Source: Zea mays (Eukaryota; Streptophyta; Magnoliopsida; Poales; Poaceae). Taken from it: a DNA stretch of 64,000 nucleotides. The position numbers were made by a program, and so were the translations under genes. Each line of letters opens with the position of its first letter. The first letter of the stretch is position 1. Below, in pieces: positions 1-10,907 of the stretch. The notes under the pieces are model-generated. The model saw only the letters and a program-made list of their open reading frames with translations, was not told where the DNA came from and did not search any database. The stretch is from contig NC_050097.1 in assembly GCF_902167145.1 (NCBI RefSeq), positions 225,761,034 to 225,825,033 of the forward strand, read 5' to 3'.

Positions 1-394
1 CCTTAGGATACTAGAGCACAAAGTGAGGTGTGTTAACTAAATACCTCAAGATCCTCTTCATGGCCCTAAGATGGTATTCCTTAGGTTCGGATTGGAACCT
101 TGCACACATGCAAACTAAAAGTATAATATTTGGTCTAGAAGCAAAATAAAGAAGGGATCCAATCATAGACTAATATACCTTTTGATCTATGAACTTACCT
201 CCTAAATTGAGGTCTAGATATTCGTTCGTTCCCATCAACGACTTGATGGGCTTCGCATCCTACATCTCAAACCTCTTGAGGATGTCCTGCGTGTACTTGT
301 TTTGGGAGATGAAGGTGTCATCCTTGAGCTTCTTTTCTTGAAAGTTGTGGAAGTAGTTCAGCTTGCCCATCATAGACATCTCAAATTTCTACAC
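1..394 (-). pseudogene. Copia element A, RT/RNase H fragment (left part)
   Basis: The minus strand translates to the end of a Ty1/copia reverse transcriptase and the start of RNase H. It matches, with gaps and stops, the same region of the intact Sirevirus pol at 9190-9600: the segment around KFEMSMMG, then TFISQ.KYTQDIL, then RILRYL. It is continuous with the fragment at 14414-15125, and the two pieces are separated only by copia B. The reading frame is broken by small indels and at least one stop. It runs off the left edge of the window. I infer a Sirevirus-like relative, much older than the element at 2820-12251. Confidence 0.85.
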
Positions 395-399
395 CATTA
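395..399. repeat. Target site duplication CATTA of copia B
   Basis: CATTA directly precedes the 5' LTR of copia B and is repeated at 14409-14413 directly after its 3' LTR. The antisense copia A coding sequence is interrupted at exactly this point. Confidence 0.85.
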
Positions 400-1365
400 T
401 GTTGGATCTTTTATGGGCTTGGCCCATTTATTGAATAAACTCTATGGTGTGTAATGGTGGAGAATACCAATAGTACCATATTGGAAGTCCAAGGGTCGTT
501 GGCTTGACTTATATGGTGGGAATTATTCCACTTAATTTGAGAAGTCAAGAAACGGACAAGGGCGTGCCACACGCGCGCGCGCGCCGCCGCCGGCCGGGCT
601 GGGCCGGGTGTGGCGTGGCGTGGCGAGGCGGCGTGGCGAGGCGAGGCGAGGCAACCTTTCTCCTTCAGCTTCCCTCCGCGGGAGGTTAAGTAGGGGAGAA
701 CCCTTGTCACTTGGTACACGAGAACAGAACCTTCAGTGTCACAGTCCAGCCGCAAGTGAGGGTATTTCCATCTCGTGACTCTGCGCGCACAGAGCAGCGA
801 GAGGGCAGGTGCCTCCGAAGCCCTTGCCGTTCGAGACCTTGCACGAGGGATCGGCAATTAGGTTTTTGGGGAGCGTCTACGTGACTGCCCAAAACGTCTT
901 CTTCCTGGCGACATGACAAGAGAAACTGGACAAGGATCAGGATCCTCGGAGCGTATGGGAGGGTATGATCAATTCAGTTCGTTACTGTTTTACGTTCCGC
1001 ATATTATATATGTTCATCTATGTTGTTTCGTATGTAGCCATAGAATTATCCAAACAGTTCTGTCATATCATATCATGATATTTCTAATGCCTGTTCATAC
1101 TATTAAAATATCATATCTGTTTGTTTTAATTTTACAGTCATGTTGTTTATGTTATTATCTGTTTATTTTCAATTGTTCTGTCAGTTTACATGCTTATTAT
1201 ATTTATATGAGTTATATGATTCATAAGATTTATGTTCTCATGATCCATATTGTTATGGATATATTTGAGATCACGATTTCTATGATTAATTACCTTTTAT
1301 ATGTCATCATCATAATGATAATTTATGGAATTAAAATGATATGGAAAATGCCTATATTTCTAACA
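400..1365 (+). repeat. Copia B 5' LTR (966 bp)
   Basis: It starts TGTTGGATC and ends TTTCTAACA. It contains an alternating CG run near 575-590 and a G/C-rich stretch at 590-690. An AT-rich tail from about 1010 on is shared almost base for base with the 3' LTR. Compared with that LTR it carries about 156 bp more, around 640-800. The last bases here are CA, while the 3' LTR copy ends AA, which looks like one substitution. Confidence 0.85.
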
Positions 1366-1847
1366 ATCCAAAAACCTAATGTTAGGCATTTTTCTGTCAG
1401 AGGTTTTGCTGCTGTGCTAAAGCCTGATCCTTTTGATGGTAAAAACTTCTTGATATGGAAAGCTAAGATGGAATTGTGGCTTACTGCAATGTCTTGTTTT
1501 CATGCCATTGAGGGCAAGCCTATCAACTTACCTCCTGAGGATGAGGCTAAGTTTAAGGCTGAAGACAACCTCTTTCGAGGAGCAGTAATTAGCGCACTTG
1601 ATACAAAATTCCAGAAAAACTATATCATCCTTCATACAGGGAAAGAGCTGTGGGATGCACTTGTTGGAAAGTTTGAAGTAACTGACGCTGGTAGCGAGCT
1701 GTATCTCATAGAGCAGTTGTATGACTACAAGATGGTTGAGAACCGATCTGTAGTGGAACAGGCTCATGAGTTTCAGGCACTAGCTAAGGAACTCGAACTT
1801 TTTCCTTGTCCTTTGCATGACAAGTTTGTGGCTGGCGGTATAATCAA
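1366..1847 (+). pseudogene. Copia B gag fragment
   Basis: An open frame encodes the N-terminal capsid region of a copia Gag, recognisable by PDPFDGKNFLIWKAKMELWL and later KELWDALVGKFEV. Normally a PBS, a leader and the Gag start codon would come before it, but here LTR sequence runs almost straight into capsid codons. At about 1845-1848 the frame jumps straight into the integrase C-terminal region. The zinc knuckle, protease and catalytic integrase core are therefore missing, a loss of about 3 kb if the ancestor had ordinary copia organisation. Confidence 0.8.
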
Positions 1848-2819
1848 GAGACGCAACATTTTTTGAGAATGAGTTTCCCATGAAGAATACACCTAGTGAT
1901 ACAAGTCATGAGACTATAATTTCCCATGAGCACGAACTGTCGATTCCTATAGATCATGCTGAGGATCCTCACGTGCACATCCCTGAGGAGGATGACACTA
2001 TAGTCACTCGAAAGAGCAAGAGACAGAGGGTTGCAAAATCCTTTGGTAATGACTTTATAGTGTACCTTGTGGAGGACACACCAACTACCATTAGTGAGGC
2101 ATATTCCTGTCCTGATGCTGACTTATGGAAGGAAGAAGTAAGGAGTGAGATGGAATCTATTATGTCTAATGGAACTTGGGAGGTCGTTGACCGTCCTTAT
2201 GGTTGTCAACCTATAGGCTGCAATGGATCTTCAAGAAAAAGCTTAGGCCTGATGGTACAATCGAGAGGTACAAGGCAAGGCTTGTGGCCAAAGGATATAC
2301 CCATAAAGAGGGTGAAGATTTCTTTGATACCTACTCACCAGTGGCTCGATTGACTACAATTCGCACATTAATAGCCGTGGTAGCCTCTTATGGTCTTATC
2401 ATTCATCAGATGGATGTTAAGACAACTTTCCTTAATGAAGAGTTGGATGAGGAGATCTACATGGATCAGCCAGAAGGGTTCATTGCGGATGGTCAAGAGA
2501 ACAAGGTGTGCAGGTTGATAAAATCATTGTATGGCCTAAAACAAGCACCTAAGCAATGGCATGAAAAGTTTGATAATACTCTTATAGCTGCTGGTTTTGC
2601 TGTAAATAAATCTGACACGTGTGTGTATTATCGGTATGGTGGGGGTGAGTCTGTTTTGCTGTGCCTTTATGTTGATGACATCTTGATCTTTGGATCAAAT
2701 CTCAATGTGATTGAGGAAGTTAAAAATCTTCTATCGAGAAATTTCGAAATGAAAGATTTGGGAGAAGCTGATGTCATTCTAAACATCAAGCTTGTTAGAG
2801 AAGCTGATGGTGGGGTAAC
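1848..2819 (+). pseudogene. Copia B pol, first part: integrase tail and reverse transcriptase
   Basis: From about 1848 the frame reads a short integrase tail (FFENEFPMK), a charged linker, and then the copia RT domain. The RT motifs include [42 protein letters not shown] and the catalytic YVDDILIFGS. A one-base loss near 2219 shifts the frame just before the ARLVAKGY block. The domain is cut at 2819 by the Sirevirus and resumes at 12257. Confidence 0.85.
2815..2819. repeat. Target site duplication GTAAC of the Sirevirus
   Basis: GTAAC at 2815-2819 is repeated at 12252-12256, immediately outside the two LTRs. The copia B RT/RNase H frame continues after it. Confidence 0.9.
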
Positions 2820-3012
2820 TGAAAGGGAATTAGGCTTACACCTAGTCCCTAATTAATTTTGGTGGTTGAATTGTCCAAACACAAACAATTGGACTAACTA
2901 GTTTGCCCAAGTGTATAGATTATACAGGTGTAAAAGGTTCACACTCAGCCAATAAAAAGACCAAGTTTTGGATTCAACAAAGGAGCAAAGGGCCAACCGA
3001 AGGCACCTCTGG

Positions 3013-3480
3013 TCTGGCGCACCGGACTGTCCGGAGGACTCCAGCTCAAACTCGTCACCTTCGGGAATTTCCAGAGGCACTCGCGCTATAATTCACCGGA
3101 CTGTCCGGTGTACACCGGACAGTGTCCGGTGCGCCAAGGAGGAGCGGCCTCAGGAACTCGCCAGCTTCGGGAAACGCCAACGGCTAGTCCGCTAAAATTC
3201 ACCGGACTGTCCGGTGTGCACCGGACTGTCCGGTGCGACTCCGGAGCAACGGCTAACTCCGCGCCAACGGCTACCTGCAGAGCAATAAATGCGCGCACAG
3301 CGCGCGCAGAAGTCAGGCGCGCCCATACTGGCACACCGGACAGCAAACAGTACCTGTCCGGTGTGCACCGGACACCTAGGCGGTCCCTCAAGTCAGAAGC
3401 TCCAACGGCTAGAATCCAACGGCAGTGATGACGTGGCAGGGGGCACCGGACTGTCCGGTGTGCACCGGACTGTCCGGTGC
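3013..3480. repeat. Tandem palindromes CACCGGACTGTCCGGTG in the U3 region
   Basis: Perfect or near-perfect 17-19 bp palindromes lie at about 3020-3034, 3094-3110, 3113-3131, 3200-3216, 3219-3235, 3445-3461 and 3464-3480. A split copy spans 3332-3371. Each can fold on itself, and neighbouring units can pair with each other. Such palindromes upstream of the TATA box are an established trait of sireviruses. The matching cluster in the 3' LTR is at about 11108-11632 and has three more units. Confidence 0.9.
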
Positions 3481-3515
3481 GCCATCGAACAGACAGCCTC
3501 CCAACGGCCACTTTT

Positions 3516-3546
3516 GGTGGTTGGGGCTATAAATACCCCAACCACC
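3516..3546 (+). promoter_or_regulatory. LTR TATA box inside a perfect inverted repeat
   Basis: TATAAATA at 3528-3535 lies in the loop of an inverted repeat with 11-bp arms, GGTGGTTGGGG (3516-3526) and CCCCAACCACC (3536-3546). It sits downstream of the palindromes and upstream of the presumed transcription start, as expected for the LTR core promoter. The 3' LTR has the same structure at 11667-11697. Confidence 0.75.
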
Positions 3547-4101
3547 CCACCATTCATTGCATCCAAGTTTTCCACTTCCCATCTACTACAAGAGCTCTCG
3601 CATTCAATTCTAGACACACCAAAGAGATCAAATCCTCTCCAATTCCACAAAAGGCTTTAGTGATTAGCGAGAGAGATTTGCCGTGTTCTTTTGAGCTCTT
3701 GCGCTTGGATTGCTTCTTTTCTTTCTCAATTGTTCTTGTGATCAAACACTCACTTGTAATCAAGGCAAGAGGCACCAATTGTGTGGTGGCCCTTGCGGGG
3801 AAGTTTTGTTCCCGGCTTTGATTTGAGAAGAGAAGCTCACTCGGTCCGAGGGACCGTTTGAGTGAGGGAAGGGTTGAAAGAGACCCGACCTTTGTGGCCT
3901 CCTCAACGGGGAGTAGGTTTGCGAGAACCGAACCTCGGTAAAACAAATCCGCGTGTCACACTCCTTATTTGCTTGCGATTTGTTTTGCGCCCTCTCTCGT
4001 GGACTCATTTATATTTCTAACGCTAACCCGGCTTGTAGTTGTGTTTATATTTGCAAATTTCAGTTTCGCCCTATTCACCCCCCCTCTAGGCGACTATCAA
4101 T

Positions 4102-4113
4102 TGGTATCAGAGC
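4102..4113 (+). other. Sirevirus primer-binding site (initiator tRNA-Met type)
   Basis: TGGTATCAGAGC begins two bases after the 5' LTR end and is the standard plant initiator-tRNA-Met primer-binding motif. Confidence 0.93.
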
Positions 4114-4147
4114 TCGGTGCTTCATTAGATCCTAACCGCTCGAAGTG

Positions 4148-6829
4148 ATGTCTGGAGATCACGCCAAGAAGGAGATGGAGACCGGCGAAAAGCCCACTAC
4201 AAGCAACGGGAGCACTTCATCGGAAGAGTCCCGCACCAAAAGGAGGGAGAAGAAGAAGAGCTCCTCCAACAAAGGGAAGGAGAAGAAATCTTCTTCTCAC
4301 CACAAAGAGAAGAAGGAAAAATCTTCTTCCCACAAGCCGCATCGGAGTGGGGACAAGCAAAAGAGGATGAGGAAAGTGGTCTACTACGAGACCGACACTT
4401 CATCAACATCGACCTCCGGCTCCGATGCGCCCTCCGTAACTTCTAAACGCCAAGAGCGTAAGAAGTTTAGTAAGATCCCCCTACACTATTCTCGTATTTC
4501 TAAACATGCACCTCTACTTTCCGTCCCATTAGGCAAACCACCAACTTTTGATGGTGAAGATTATGCTAGGTGGAGTGATTTAATGCGTTTTCATCTAACC
4601 TCACTCCACAAAAGTATATGGGATGTTGTTGAGTTTGGTGCACAGGTACCATCCGTAGGAGATAAGGATTATGATGAGGATGAGGTGGCCCAAATCGAGC
4701 ACTTCAACTCTCAAGCGACAACGATACTCCTCGCCTCTTTAAGTAGAGAGGAGTATAACAAAGTGCAAGGGTTGAAGAGCGCCAAGGAGGTTTGGGATGT
4801 GCTCAAAACCGCGCACGAGGGAGACGAGCTCACCAAGATCACCAAGCGGGAAACGATCGAGGGGGAGCTCGGTCGGTTCCGGCTTCGCAAAGGGGAGGAG
4901 CCACAACACATGTACAACCGGCTCAAGACCTTGGTGAACCAAGTGCGCAACCTCGGGAGCATAAAGTGGGACGACCACGAGGTGGTTAAGGTTATTCTAA
5001 GGTCACTTATTTTTCTTAACCCTACTCAAGTTCAATTACCCAAGCACACTAAAATGACCCCCGAGGAAGTTATCGGGCATTTTGTAAGTTTTGAGTGCAT
5101 GATCGAAGGCTCGAGAAAGATCAACGAGCTTGACGAACCCACCACATCCGAAGCTCAACCCGTCGCATTCAAGGCGACGGAAGAAAAGAAGGAGGAGGCT
5201 ACACCAAGTCGACAACCAATAGACGCCTCCAAGCTCGACAATGAGGAAATGGCGCTCGTCATCAAGAGCTTCCGCCAAATCCTCAAGCAAAGGAGGGGGA
5301 AAGACTACAAGTCCCACTCCAAGAAGGTTTGCTACAAATGTGGTAAGCCCGGTCATTTTATTGCCAAATGTCCTATATCTAGTGACAGTGACCGAGGCGA
5401 CGACAAGAAGGGGAGAAGAAAGGAGAAGAAGAGATACTACAAGAAGAAGGGCGACGATGCCCATGTTTGTCGGGAGTGGGATTCCGACGAAAGCTCAAGC
5501 GACTCCTCCGACGACGAGGACGCCGCCAACATCGCCGTCACCAAAGGGCTTCTCTTCCCCAACGTCGGCCACAAGTGCCTCATGGCAAAAGACGGCAAAA
5601 GGAAGAAGGTAAAATCAAGATCCTCCACTAGATATGAAACCTCTAGTGATGAAAATGCTAGTGATGAGGAAGATAACTTGCGTACCCTTTTTGCCAATCT
5701 TAACATGGAACAAAAGGAAAAATTAAATGAATTAATTAGTGCTATTCATGAAAAGGATGACCTTTTGGATTCCCAAGAGGATTGTCTTATTAAGGAAAAC
5801 AAGAAACATGTTAAGGTTAAAAATGCTTACGCCCTAGAAGTAGAAAAATGTCAAAAACTATCTAGTGAGCTAAGCACTTGCCATGAGATAATTGACAACC
5901 TTAGACATGAAAATGCTAGTTTAAATGCTAAGGTTGATTCACATGTTTGTAATATTTCAATTCCCAATCCTAGAGATAATAATGATGATTTGCTTGCTAG
6001 GATTGAAGAATTAAACATTTCTCTTGCTAGCCTTAAAGTAGAAAATGAAAATTTAATTGCTAAGGCTAAAGAACTAGATGTTTGCAATGCTACCATTTCC
6101 AATCTTAGAGATAAAAATGATATTCTTCATGCTAAGATTGTTGAACTTAATTCTTGCAAACCCTCTACATCTATTGTTGAGCATGTATCTATTTGTACTA
6201 GATGTAGAGATGTGGATATTAATGCTATTCATGATCATATGGCTTTAATTAAACAACAAAATGATCATATAGCAAAACTAGATGCTAAAATTGCCGAGCA
6301 CAACTTAGAAAATGAGAAATTTAAATTTGCTCGTAGCATGCTTTATAATGGGAGACGCCCGGGCATCAAGGATGACATTGGCTTCCAAAGGGGAGACAAT
6401 GTCAAACTTAGTGCCCCTCCTAAAAGATTGTCTAACTTTGTTAAGGGCAAGGCTCCCATGCCTCAGGATAACGAGGGTTACATTTTATACCCTGCCGGTT
6501 ATCCCGAGAGCAAAATTAGGAGAATTCACTCTAGGAAGTCTCACTCTGGCCCTAATCATGCTTTTATGTATAAGGGTGAGACATCTAGTTCTAGGCAACC
6601 AACCCGTGCCAAGTTGCCTAAGAAAACTCCTACTGCATCAAATGATCATAACATTTCATTTAAAACTTTTGATGCATCTTATGTTTTGACTAACAAATCC
6701 GGCAAGGTAGTTGCCAAATATGTTGGGGGCAAGCACAAGGGCTCTAAGACTTGTGTTTGGGTACCCAAAGTTCTTGTGTCTAATGCCAAAGGACCCAAAA
6801 CCATTTGGGTACCTAAAGTCAAGAACTAA
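4148..6829 (+). CDS. gag: Sirevirus Gag, 893 aa, zinc knuckle plus long coiled-coil tail
   Basis: This is the structural nucleocapsid protein of the retrotransposon particle. The N-terminal 110 residues are Lys/Ser/Glu-rich. A capsid (UBN2-like) region begins near residue 130 with PPTFDGEDYARWSDL. A CCHC zinc knuckle, CYKCGKPGHFIAKC, lies at about residues 395-408 and is followed by acidic and Ser/Asp-rich runs. Residues from about 510 to 740 are rich in heptad-like Leu/Ile/Asn repeats predicting a coiled coil. Such an extended Gag is typical of sireviruses and about twice the length of most copia Gags. I chose the ATG at 4148, 35 bases after the PBS. The frame ends at TAA 6827-6829, and Pol opens 13 bases later in the +1 frame. 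Confidence 0.93.
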   Translation: MSGDHAKKEMETGEKPTTSNGSTSSEESRTKRREKKKSSSNKGKEKKSSSHHKEKKEKSSSHKPHRSGDKQKRMRKVVYYETDTSSTSTSGSDAPSVTSKRQERKKFSKIPLHYSRISKHAPLLSVPLGKPPTFDGEDYARWSDLMRFHLTSLHKSIWDVVEFGAQVPSVGDKDYDEDEVAQIEHFNSQATTILLASLSREEYNKVQGLKSAKEVWDVLKTAHEGDELTKITKRETIEGELGRFRLRKGEEPQHMYNRLKTLVNQVRNLGSIKWDDHEVVKVILRSLIFLNPTQVQLPKHTKMTPEEVIGHFVSFECMIEGSRKINELDEPTTSEAQPVAFKATEEKKEEATPSRQPIDASKLDNEEMALVIKSFRQILKQRRGKDYKSHSKKVCYKCGKPGHFIAKCPISSDSDRGDDKKGRRKEKKRYYKKKGDDAHVCREWDSDESSSDSSDDEDAANIAVTKGLLFPNVGHKCLMAKDGKRKKVKSRSSTRYETSSDENASDEEDNLRTLFANLNMEQKEKLNELISAIHEKDDLLDSQEDCLIKENKKHVKVKNAYALEVEKCQKLSSELSTCHEIIDNLRHENASLNAKVDSHVCNISIPNPRDNNDDLLARIEELNISLASLKVENENLIAKAKELDVCNATISNLRDKNDILHAKIVELNSCKPSTSIVEHVSICTRCRDVDINAIHDHMALIKQQNDHIAKLDAKIAEHNLENEKFKFARSMLYNGRRPGIKDDIGFQRGDNVKLSAPPKRLSNFVKGKAPMPQDNEGYILYPAGYPESKIRRIHSRKSHSGPNHAFMYKGETSSSRQPTRAKLPKKTPTASNDHNISFKTFDASYVLTNKSGKVVAKYVGGKHKGSKTCVWVPKVLVSNAKGPKTIWVPKVKN

Positions 6830-6842
6830 ACTTGTTTTGTAG

Positions 6843-9800
6843 GTTTATGCATCCGGGGGCTCAAGTTGGATACTCGACAGCGGGTGCACAAACCACATGA
6901 CAGGGGAGAAGAAAATGTTCTCCTCCTACGAGAAAAACCAAGATCCCCAAAGAGCGATCACATTCGGGGATGGAAATCAAGGTTTGGTCAAAGGTTTGGG
7001 TAAAATTTCTATATCTCCTGACCATTCCATTTCCAATGTTTTTCTTGTTGATTCTTTAGATTACAATTTGCTTTCTGTATCTCAATTATGTCAAATGGGC
7101 TACAACTGTCTTTTCACTGATATAGGTGTCACTGTCTTTAGAAGAAGTGATGATTCAATAGCATTTAAGGGAGTGTTAGAGGGTCAGCTATACTTGGTAG
7201 ACTTTGATAGAGCTGAACTCGACACTTGCTTAATTGCTAAGACTAACATGGGCTGGCTCTGGCATCGCCGACTAGCACATGTTGGGATGAAGAATCTTCA
7301 CAAGCTTCTAAAGGGAGAACACATTTTAGGACTAACAAATGTTCATTTTGAGAAAGACAGGATTTGTAGCGCATGCCAAGCAGGAAAGCAAGTTGGCACC
7401 CATCATCCACATAAGAACATAATGACGACCGACAGGCCACTGGAGCTCCTACACATGGATCTATTCGGCCCGATTGCTTACATAAGCATCGGCGGGAGTA
7501 AGTACTGTCTAGTTATTGTGGATGATTATTCTCGCTTCACTTGGTTGTTCTTTTTACAGGAAAAATCTCAAACCCAAGAAACCTTAAAGGGATTCTTGAG
7601 ACGGGCTCAAAATGAGTTCGGCTTAAGGATCAAGAAAATAAGAAGCGACAACGGGACGGAGTTCAAGAACTCTCAAATTGAAAGCTTTCTTGAGGAAGAG
7701 GGCATCAAGCATGAGTTCTCTTCTCCCTACACTCCACAACAAAATGGTGTAGTGGAGAGGAAGAATCGAACTCTATTGGATATGGCAAGAACCATGCTTG
7801 ATGAGTACAAGACTTCGGATCGGTTTTGGGCGGAGGCAGTCAACACCGCTTGCTACGCCATCAACCGGTTATATCTACACCGAATCCTCAAGAAGACATC
7901 ATACGAACTCCTTATCGGTAAAAAGCCCAATATTTCATATTTTAGAGTTTTTGGTAGCAAATGCTTTATTCTTGTTAAAAGAGGTAGAAAATCTAAATTT
8001 GCTCCTAAAACTGTAGAAGGCTTTTTACTTGGTTATGACTCAAACACAAGGGCATATAGGGTCTTTAACAAGTCCACTGGACTAGTTGAAGTCTCATGTG
8101 ACGTTGTGTTTGATGAAACTAACGGCTCTCAAGTAGAGCAAGTTGATCTTGATGAGATAGGTGATGAAGAGGCTCCATGCATTGCGCTAAGGAACATGTC
8201 CATTGGGGATGTGTGTCCTAAGGAATCCGAAGAGCCTTCAAATGTACAAGATCAACCGTCCTCCTCCACGCAAGCATCTCCACCGACTCAAAATGAGGAT
8301 GAAGCTCAAGTTGATGAAGTAGAAGATCAAGCAAATGAGCCACCTCAAGACGATGGCAATGATCAAGGGGGAGATGCAAATAAGGAAGACAAGGAGGATG
8401 AGCAAGAACAAAGGCCACCACACCCAAGAGTCCACCAAGCAATCCAACGAGACCACCCCGTCGACACCATCCTCGGCGACATTCATAAGGGGGTAACTAC
8501 TCGATCTCGTGTTGCACACTTTTGTGAACATTACTCGTTTGTTTCCTCTATTGAGCCTCACAAGGTAGAGGAAGCACTTCAATATTCGGATTGGGTGGTG
8601 GCGATGCAAGAGGAGCTCAACAACTTCACGAGAAATGAGGTATGGCATTTAGTTCCACGTCCTAACCAAAATGTTGTAGGAACCAAATGGGTCTTCCGCA
8701 ACAAGCAAGACGAGCATGGTGTGGTGACAAGGAACAAAGCTCGACTTGTGGCCAAGGGATACTCCCAAGTCGAAGGTTTGGATTTCGGTGAAACCTATGC
8801 ACCCGTAGCTAGGCTTGAGTCAATTCGCATATTATTAGCCTATGCTACTTACCATGGCTTTAAGCTTTATCAAATGGACGTGAAAAGTGCCTTCCTCAAT
8901 GGACCAATCAAGGAAGAGGTCTATGTTGAGCAACCTCCCGGCTTTCAAGACAGTGAGTATCCTAACCATGTCTATAAGCTCTCTAAAGCGCTTTATGGGC
9001 TCAAGCAAGCCCCAAGAGCATGGTATGAATGCCTTAGAGATTTCCTTATTGCTAATGGCTTCAAAGTCGGAAAGGCCGATCCTACTCTCTTCACTAAAAC
9101 TCTTGAAAATGACTTGTTTGTATGCCAAATTTATGTTGATGATATTATATTTGGGTCTACTAACGAGTCTACATGTGAAGAATTTAGTAGGATCATGACA
9201 CAAAAGTTCGAGATGTCTATGATGGGGGAGTTGAAGTATTTTCTAGGATTTCAAGTAAAGCAACTCCAAGAGGGCACCTTCATCAGCCAAACCAAGTATA
9301 CTCAAGACATTCTAAACAAGTTTGGGATGAAGGATGCCAAGCCCATCAAGACACCCATGGGAACTAATGGGCATCTCGACCTCGACACGGGAGGTAAGTC
9401 CGTGGATCAAAAGGTATACCGGTCGATGATTGGTTCATTACTCTATCTATGTGCATCACGACCGGACATCATGCTTTCCGTTTGCATGTGTGCAAGATTC
9501 CAATCCGACCCTAAGAAATCCCACCTTACGGCCGTAAAGCGAATCTTGAGATATTTGGCTTATACTCCTAAGTTTGGGCTTTGGTACCCTCGGGGATCCA
9601 CATTTGATTTGATTGGATATTCGGATGCCGATTGGGCGGGGTGTAAAATAAATAGGAAGAGCACATCGGGGACTTGCCAGTTCTTGGGAAGATCCTTGGT
9701 GTCTTGGGCTTCAAAGAAGCAAAATTCGGTCGCTCTTTCCACCGCCGAAGCCGAGTATATTGCCGCAGGCCATTGTTGCGCGCAATTGCTTTGGATGAGG

Positions 9801-10088
9801 CAAACCCTGCGGGACTACGGTTACAAATTAACCAAAGTCCCTTTGCTATGTGATAATGAGAGTGCAATCAAAATGGCCGACAATCCTGTCGAGCACAGCC
9901 GCACTAAACACATAGCCATCCGGTATCATTTTCTTAGGGATCACCAACAAAAGGGAGATATCGATATTTCTTACATTAACACTAAAGATCAATTAGCCGA
10001 TATCTTTACCAAACCACTTGATGAACAAACTTTTACCAAACTTAGGCATGAGCTCAATATTCTTGATTCACGCAATTTCTTTTGCTAG
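6843..10088 (+). CDS. pol: Sirevirus Pol: protease, integrase, reverse transcriptase, RNase H
   Basis: The frame is open from 6843, directly after TAG 6840-6842, to the stop at 10086-10088. The first ATG is at 6897, but the protease active site [13 protein letters not shown] lies partly upstream of it (Asp at 6876), so translation must enter before that ATG. Next come the integrase zinc-binding region (HRRLAHVGM ... CSACQAGK) and the integrase catalytic core ([22 protein letters not shown]). RT follows with [11 protein letters not shown] and [10 protein letters not shown] (about codon 764), then RNase H with [21 protein letters not shown] and the H.RTKHI end motif. The order is the Ty1/copia order. 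All catalytic residues I could check are present and there is no internal stop, so it is probably functional. Confidence 0.93.
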   Translation, partial: VYASGGSSWILDSGCTNHMTGEKKMFSSYEKNQDPQRAITFGDGNQGLVKGLGKISISPDHSISNVFLVDSLDYNLLSVSQLCQMGYNCLFTDIGVTVFRRSDDSIAFKGVLEGQLYLVDFDRAELDTCLIAKTNMGWLWHRRLAHVGMKNLHKLLKGEHILGLTNVHFEKDRICSACQAGKQVGTHHPHKNIMTTDRPLELLHMDLFGPIAYISIGGSKYCLVIVDDYSRFTWLFFLQEKSQTQETLKGFLRRAQNEFGLRIKKIRSDNGTEFKNSQIESFLEEEGIKHEFSSPYTPQQNGVVERKNRTLLDMARTMLDEYKTSDRFWAEAVNTACYAINRLYLHRILKKTSYELLIGKKPNISYFRVFGSKCFILVKRGRKSKFAPKTVEGFLLGYDSNTRAYRVFNKSTGLVEVSCDVVFDETNGSQVEQVDLDEIGDEEAPCIALRNMSIGDVCPKESEEPSNVQDQPSSSTQASPPTQNEDEAQVDEVEDQANEPPQDDGNDQGGDANKEDKEDEQEQRPPHPRVHQAIQRDHPVDTILGDIHKGVTTRSRVAHFCEHYSFVSSIEPHKVEEALQYSDWVVAMQEELNNFTRNEVWHLVPRPNQNVVGTKWVFRNKQDEHGVVTRNKARLVAKGYSQVEGLDFGETYAPVARLESIRILLAYATYHGFKLYQMDVKSAFLNGPIKEEVYVEQPPGFQDSEYPNHVYKLSKALYGLKQAPRAWYECLRDFLIANGFKVGKADPTLFTKTLENDLFVCQIYVDDIIFGSTNESTCEEFSRIMTQKFEMSMMGELKYFLGFQVKQLQEGTFISQTKYTQDILNKFGMKDAKPIKTPMGTNGHLDLDTGGKSVDQKVYRSMIGSLLYLCASRPDIMLSVCMCARFQSDPKKSHLTAVKRILRYLAYTPKFGLWYPRGSTFDLIGYSDADWAGCKINRKSTSGTCQFLGRSLVSWASKKQNSVALSTAEAEYIAAGHCCAQLLWMRQTLRDYGYKLTKVPLLCDNESAIKMADNPVEHSRTKHIAIRYHFLRDHQQKGDIDISYINTKDQLADIFTKPLDEQTFTKLRHELNILDSRNFFC

Positions 10089-10907
10089 ATTGCACACATA
10101 GCTAGTTTATATACCTTTGATCATATCTCTTTTATATGCTATGACTAATGTGTTTTCAAGTCTATCTCAAACCAAGTCATAGGTATATTGAAAGGGAATT
10201 GGAGTCTTCGGCAAAGACAAAGGCTTCCAATTCGCAACTCATCCTTCGCCGTCGCTCCAAGAGACTCTCCATCTTTGGGGGAGAAGGCAAAAGGACCGAA
10301 CTTCGTCTTTGGTATAATCTTAACTCATTCATTTATGACCAAAGGGGAAGAAAGCACTTAGAGGGCTCTAATGATTCCGTTTTTGGCGATTCATGCCAAA
10401 AAGGGGGAGAAATGAGCCCAAAGCAAAAGGACCGCACCACCACCAATTTCAAAAACTTAGTGTTGAATATTTTCAATTGGTATCCTACTGTGTTCACAAT
10501 AGGGAGAAAGTAGTATTTCAAAATGATATATCAAAACCCTCTTGAACACTAAGAGGAGGATCTCATTTAGGGGGAGAGTTTTGTTTAGTCAAAGGAAAAG
10601 CATTTGAAACAGGGGGAGAAAATTTCAAATCTTGAAAATGCTTTGCAAAATTCTTATTCACTACCTGTGACTATTTGCAAAAGAACTTTGGAAAGGATTT
10701 ACAAAAGAATTTGCAAAAACAAAACATGTGGTGCAAACGTGGTCCAAAATGTTATATAAGAATGAAACAATCCATGCATATCTTGTAAGTATTTATTGGC
10801 TCAAATTCTAAGCAACCTTTACACTTACATTTTGCAAACTAGTTCATTTATGCACTTCTATATTTGCTTTGGTTTGTGTTGGCATCAATCACCAAAAAGG
10901 GGGAGAT
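10089..10907 (+). other. Sirevirus 3' region with repeated polypurine tracts
   Basis: The 819 bases between pol and the 3' LTR contain several PPT-like motifs of the form GGGGGAGA, near 10275, 10404, 10571 and 10612, and the functional-looking PPT AAAAAGGGGGAGA at 10894-10906, ending one base before the LTR. Multiplied PPTs are a known sirevirus trait. A 121-codon frame at 10148-10513 shows no family resemblance and no membrane segment, so I do not call it a gene. Confidence 0.8.

Larger units (their letters stand above)
2820..4099 (+). repeat. Sirevirus 5' LTR (1280 bp)
   Basis: It starts TGAAAGGGAATTAGG and ends GCGACTATCA. Order inside: an AT-rich start, a palindrome cluster (3013-3480), the TATA region (3516-3546), then the transcribed part ending in a C-run and TCTAGGCGACTATCA. 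Compared with the 3' LTR it lacks two palindrome units of 22 bp, one of 19 bp, and one C of the C-run, which accounts exactly for the 64-bp length difference. Confidence 0.92.

Noticed and set aside
913..1365. Start of the 317-codon frame at 913 as the Gag N-terminus of copia B
   Set aside because: The first 150 codons are the AT-rich LTR tail, shared with the 3' LTR. Only the part from 1366 on is Gag-like.
3013..3480. Regularly spaced palindromes resembling a CRISPR array
   Set aside because: The spacing is irregular, the spacers are LTR sequence repeated in the other LTR, and the host is a plant. They are the known sirevirus LTR palindromes.
10148..10513. 121-codon frame after the Sirevirus pol as an envelope-like gene
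   Set aside because: It has no signal peptide, membrane segment or resemblance to env-like proteins, and it overlaps the PPT-like motifs. Some sireviruses carry an env-like gene, but this 819-base interval is too short and shows no sign of it.
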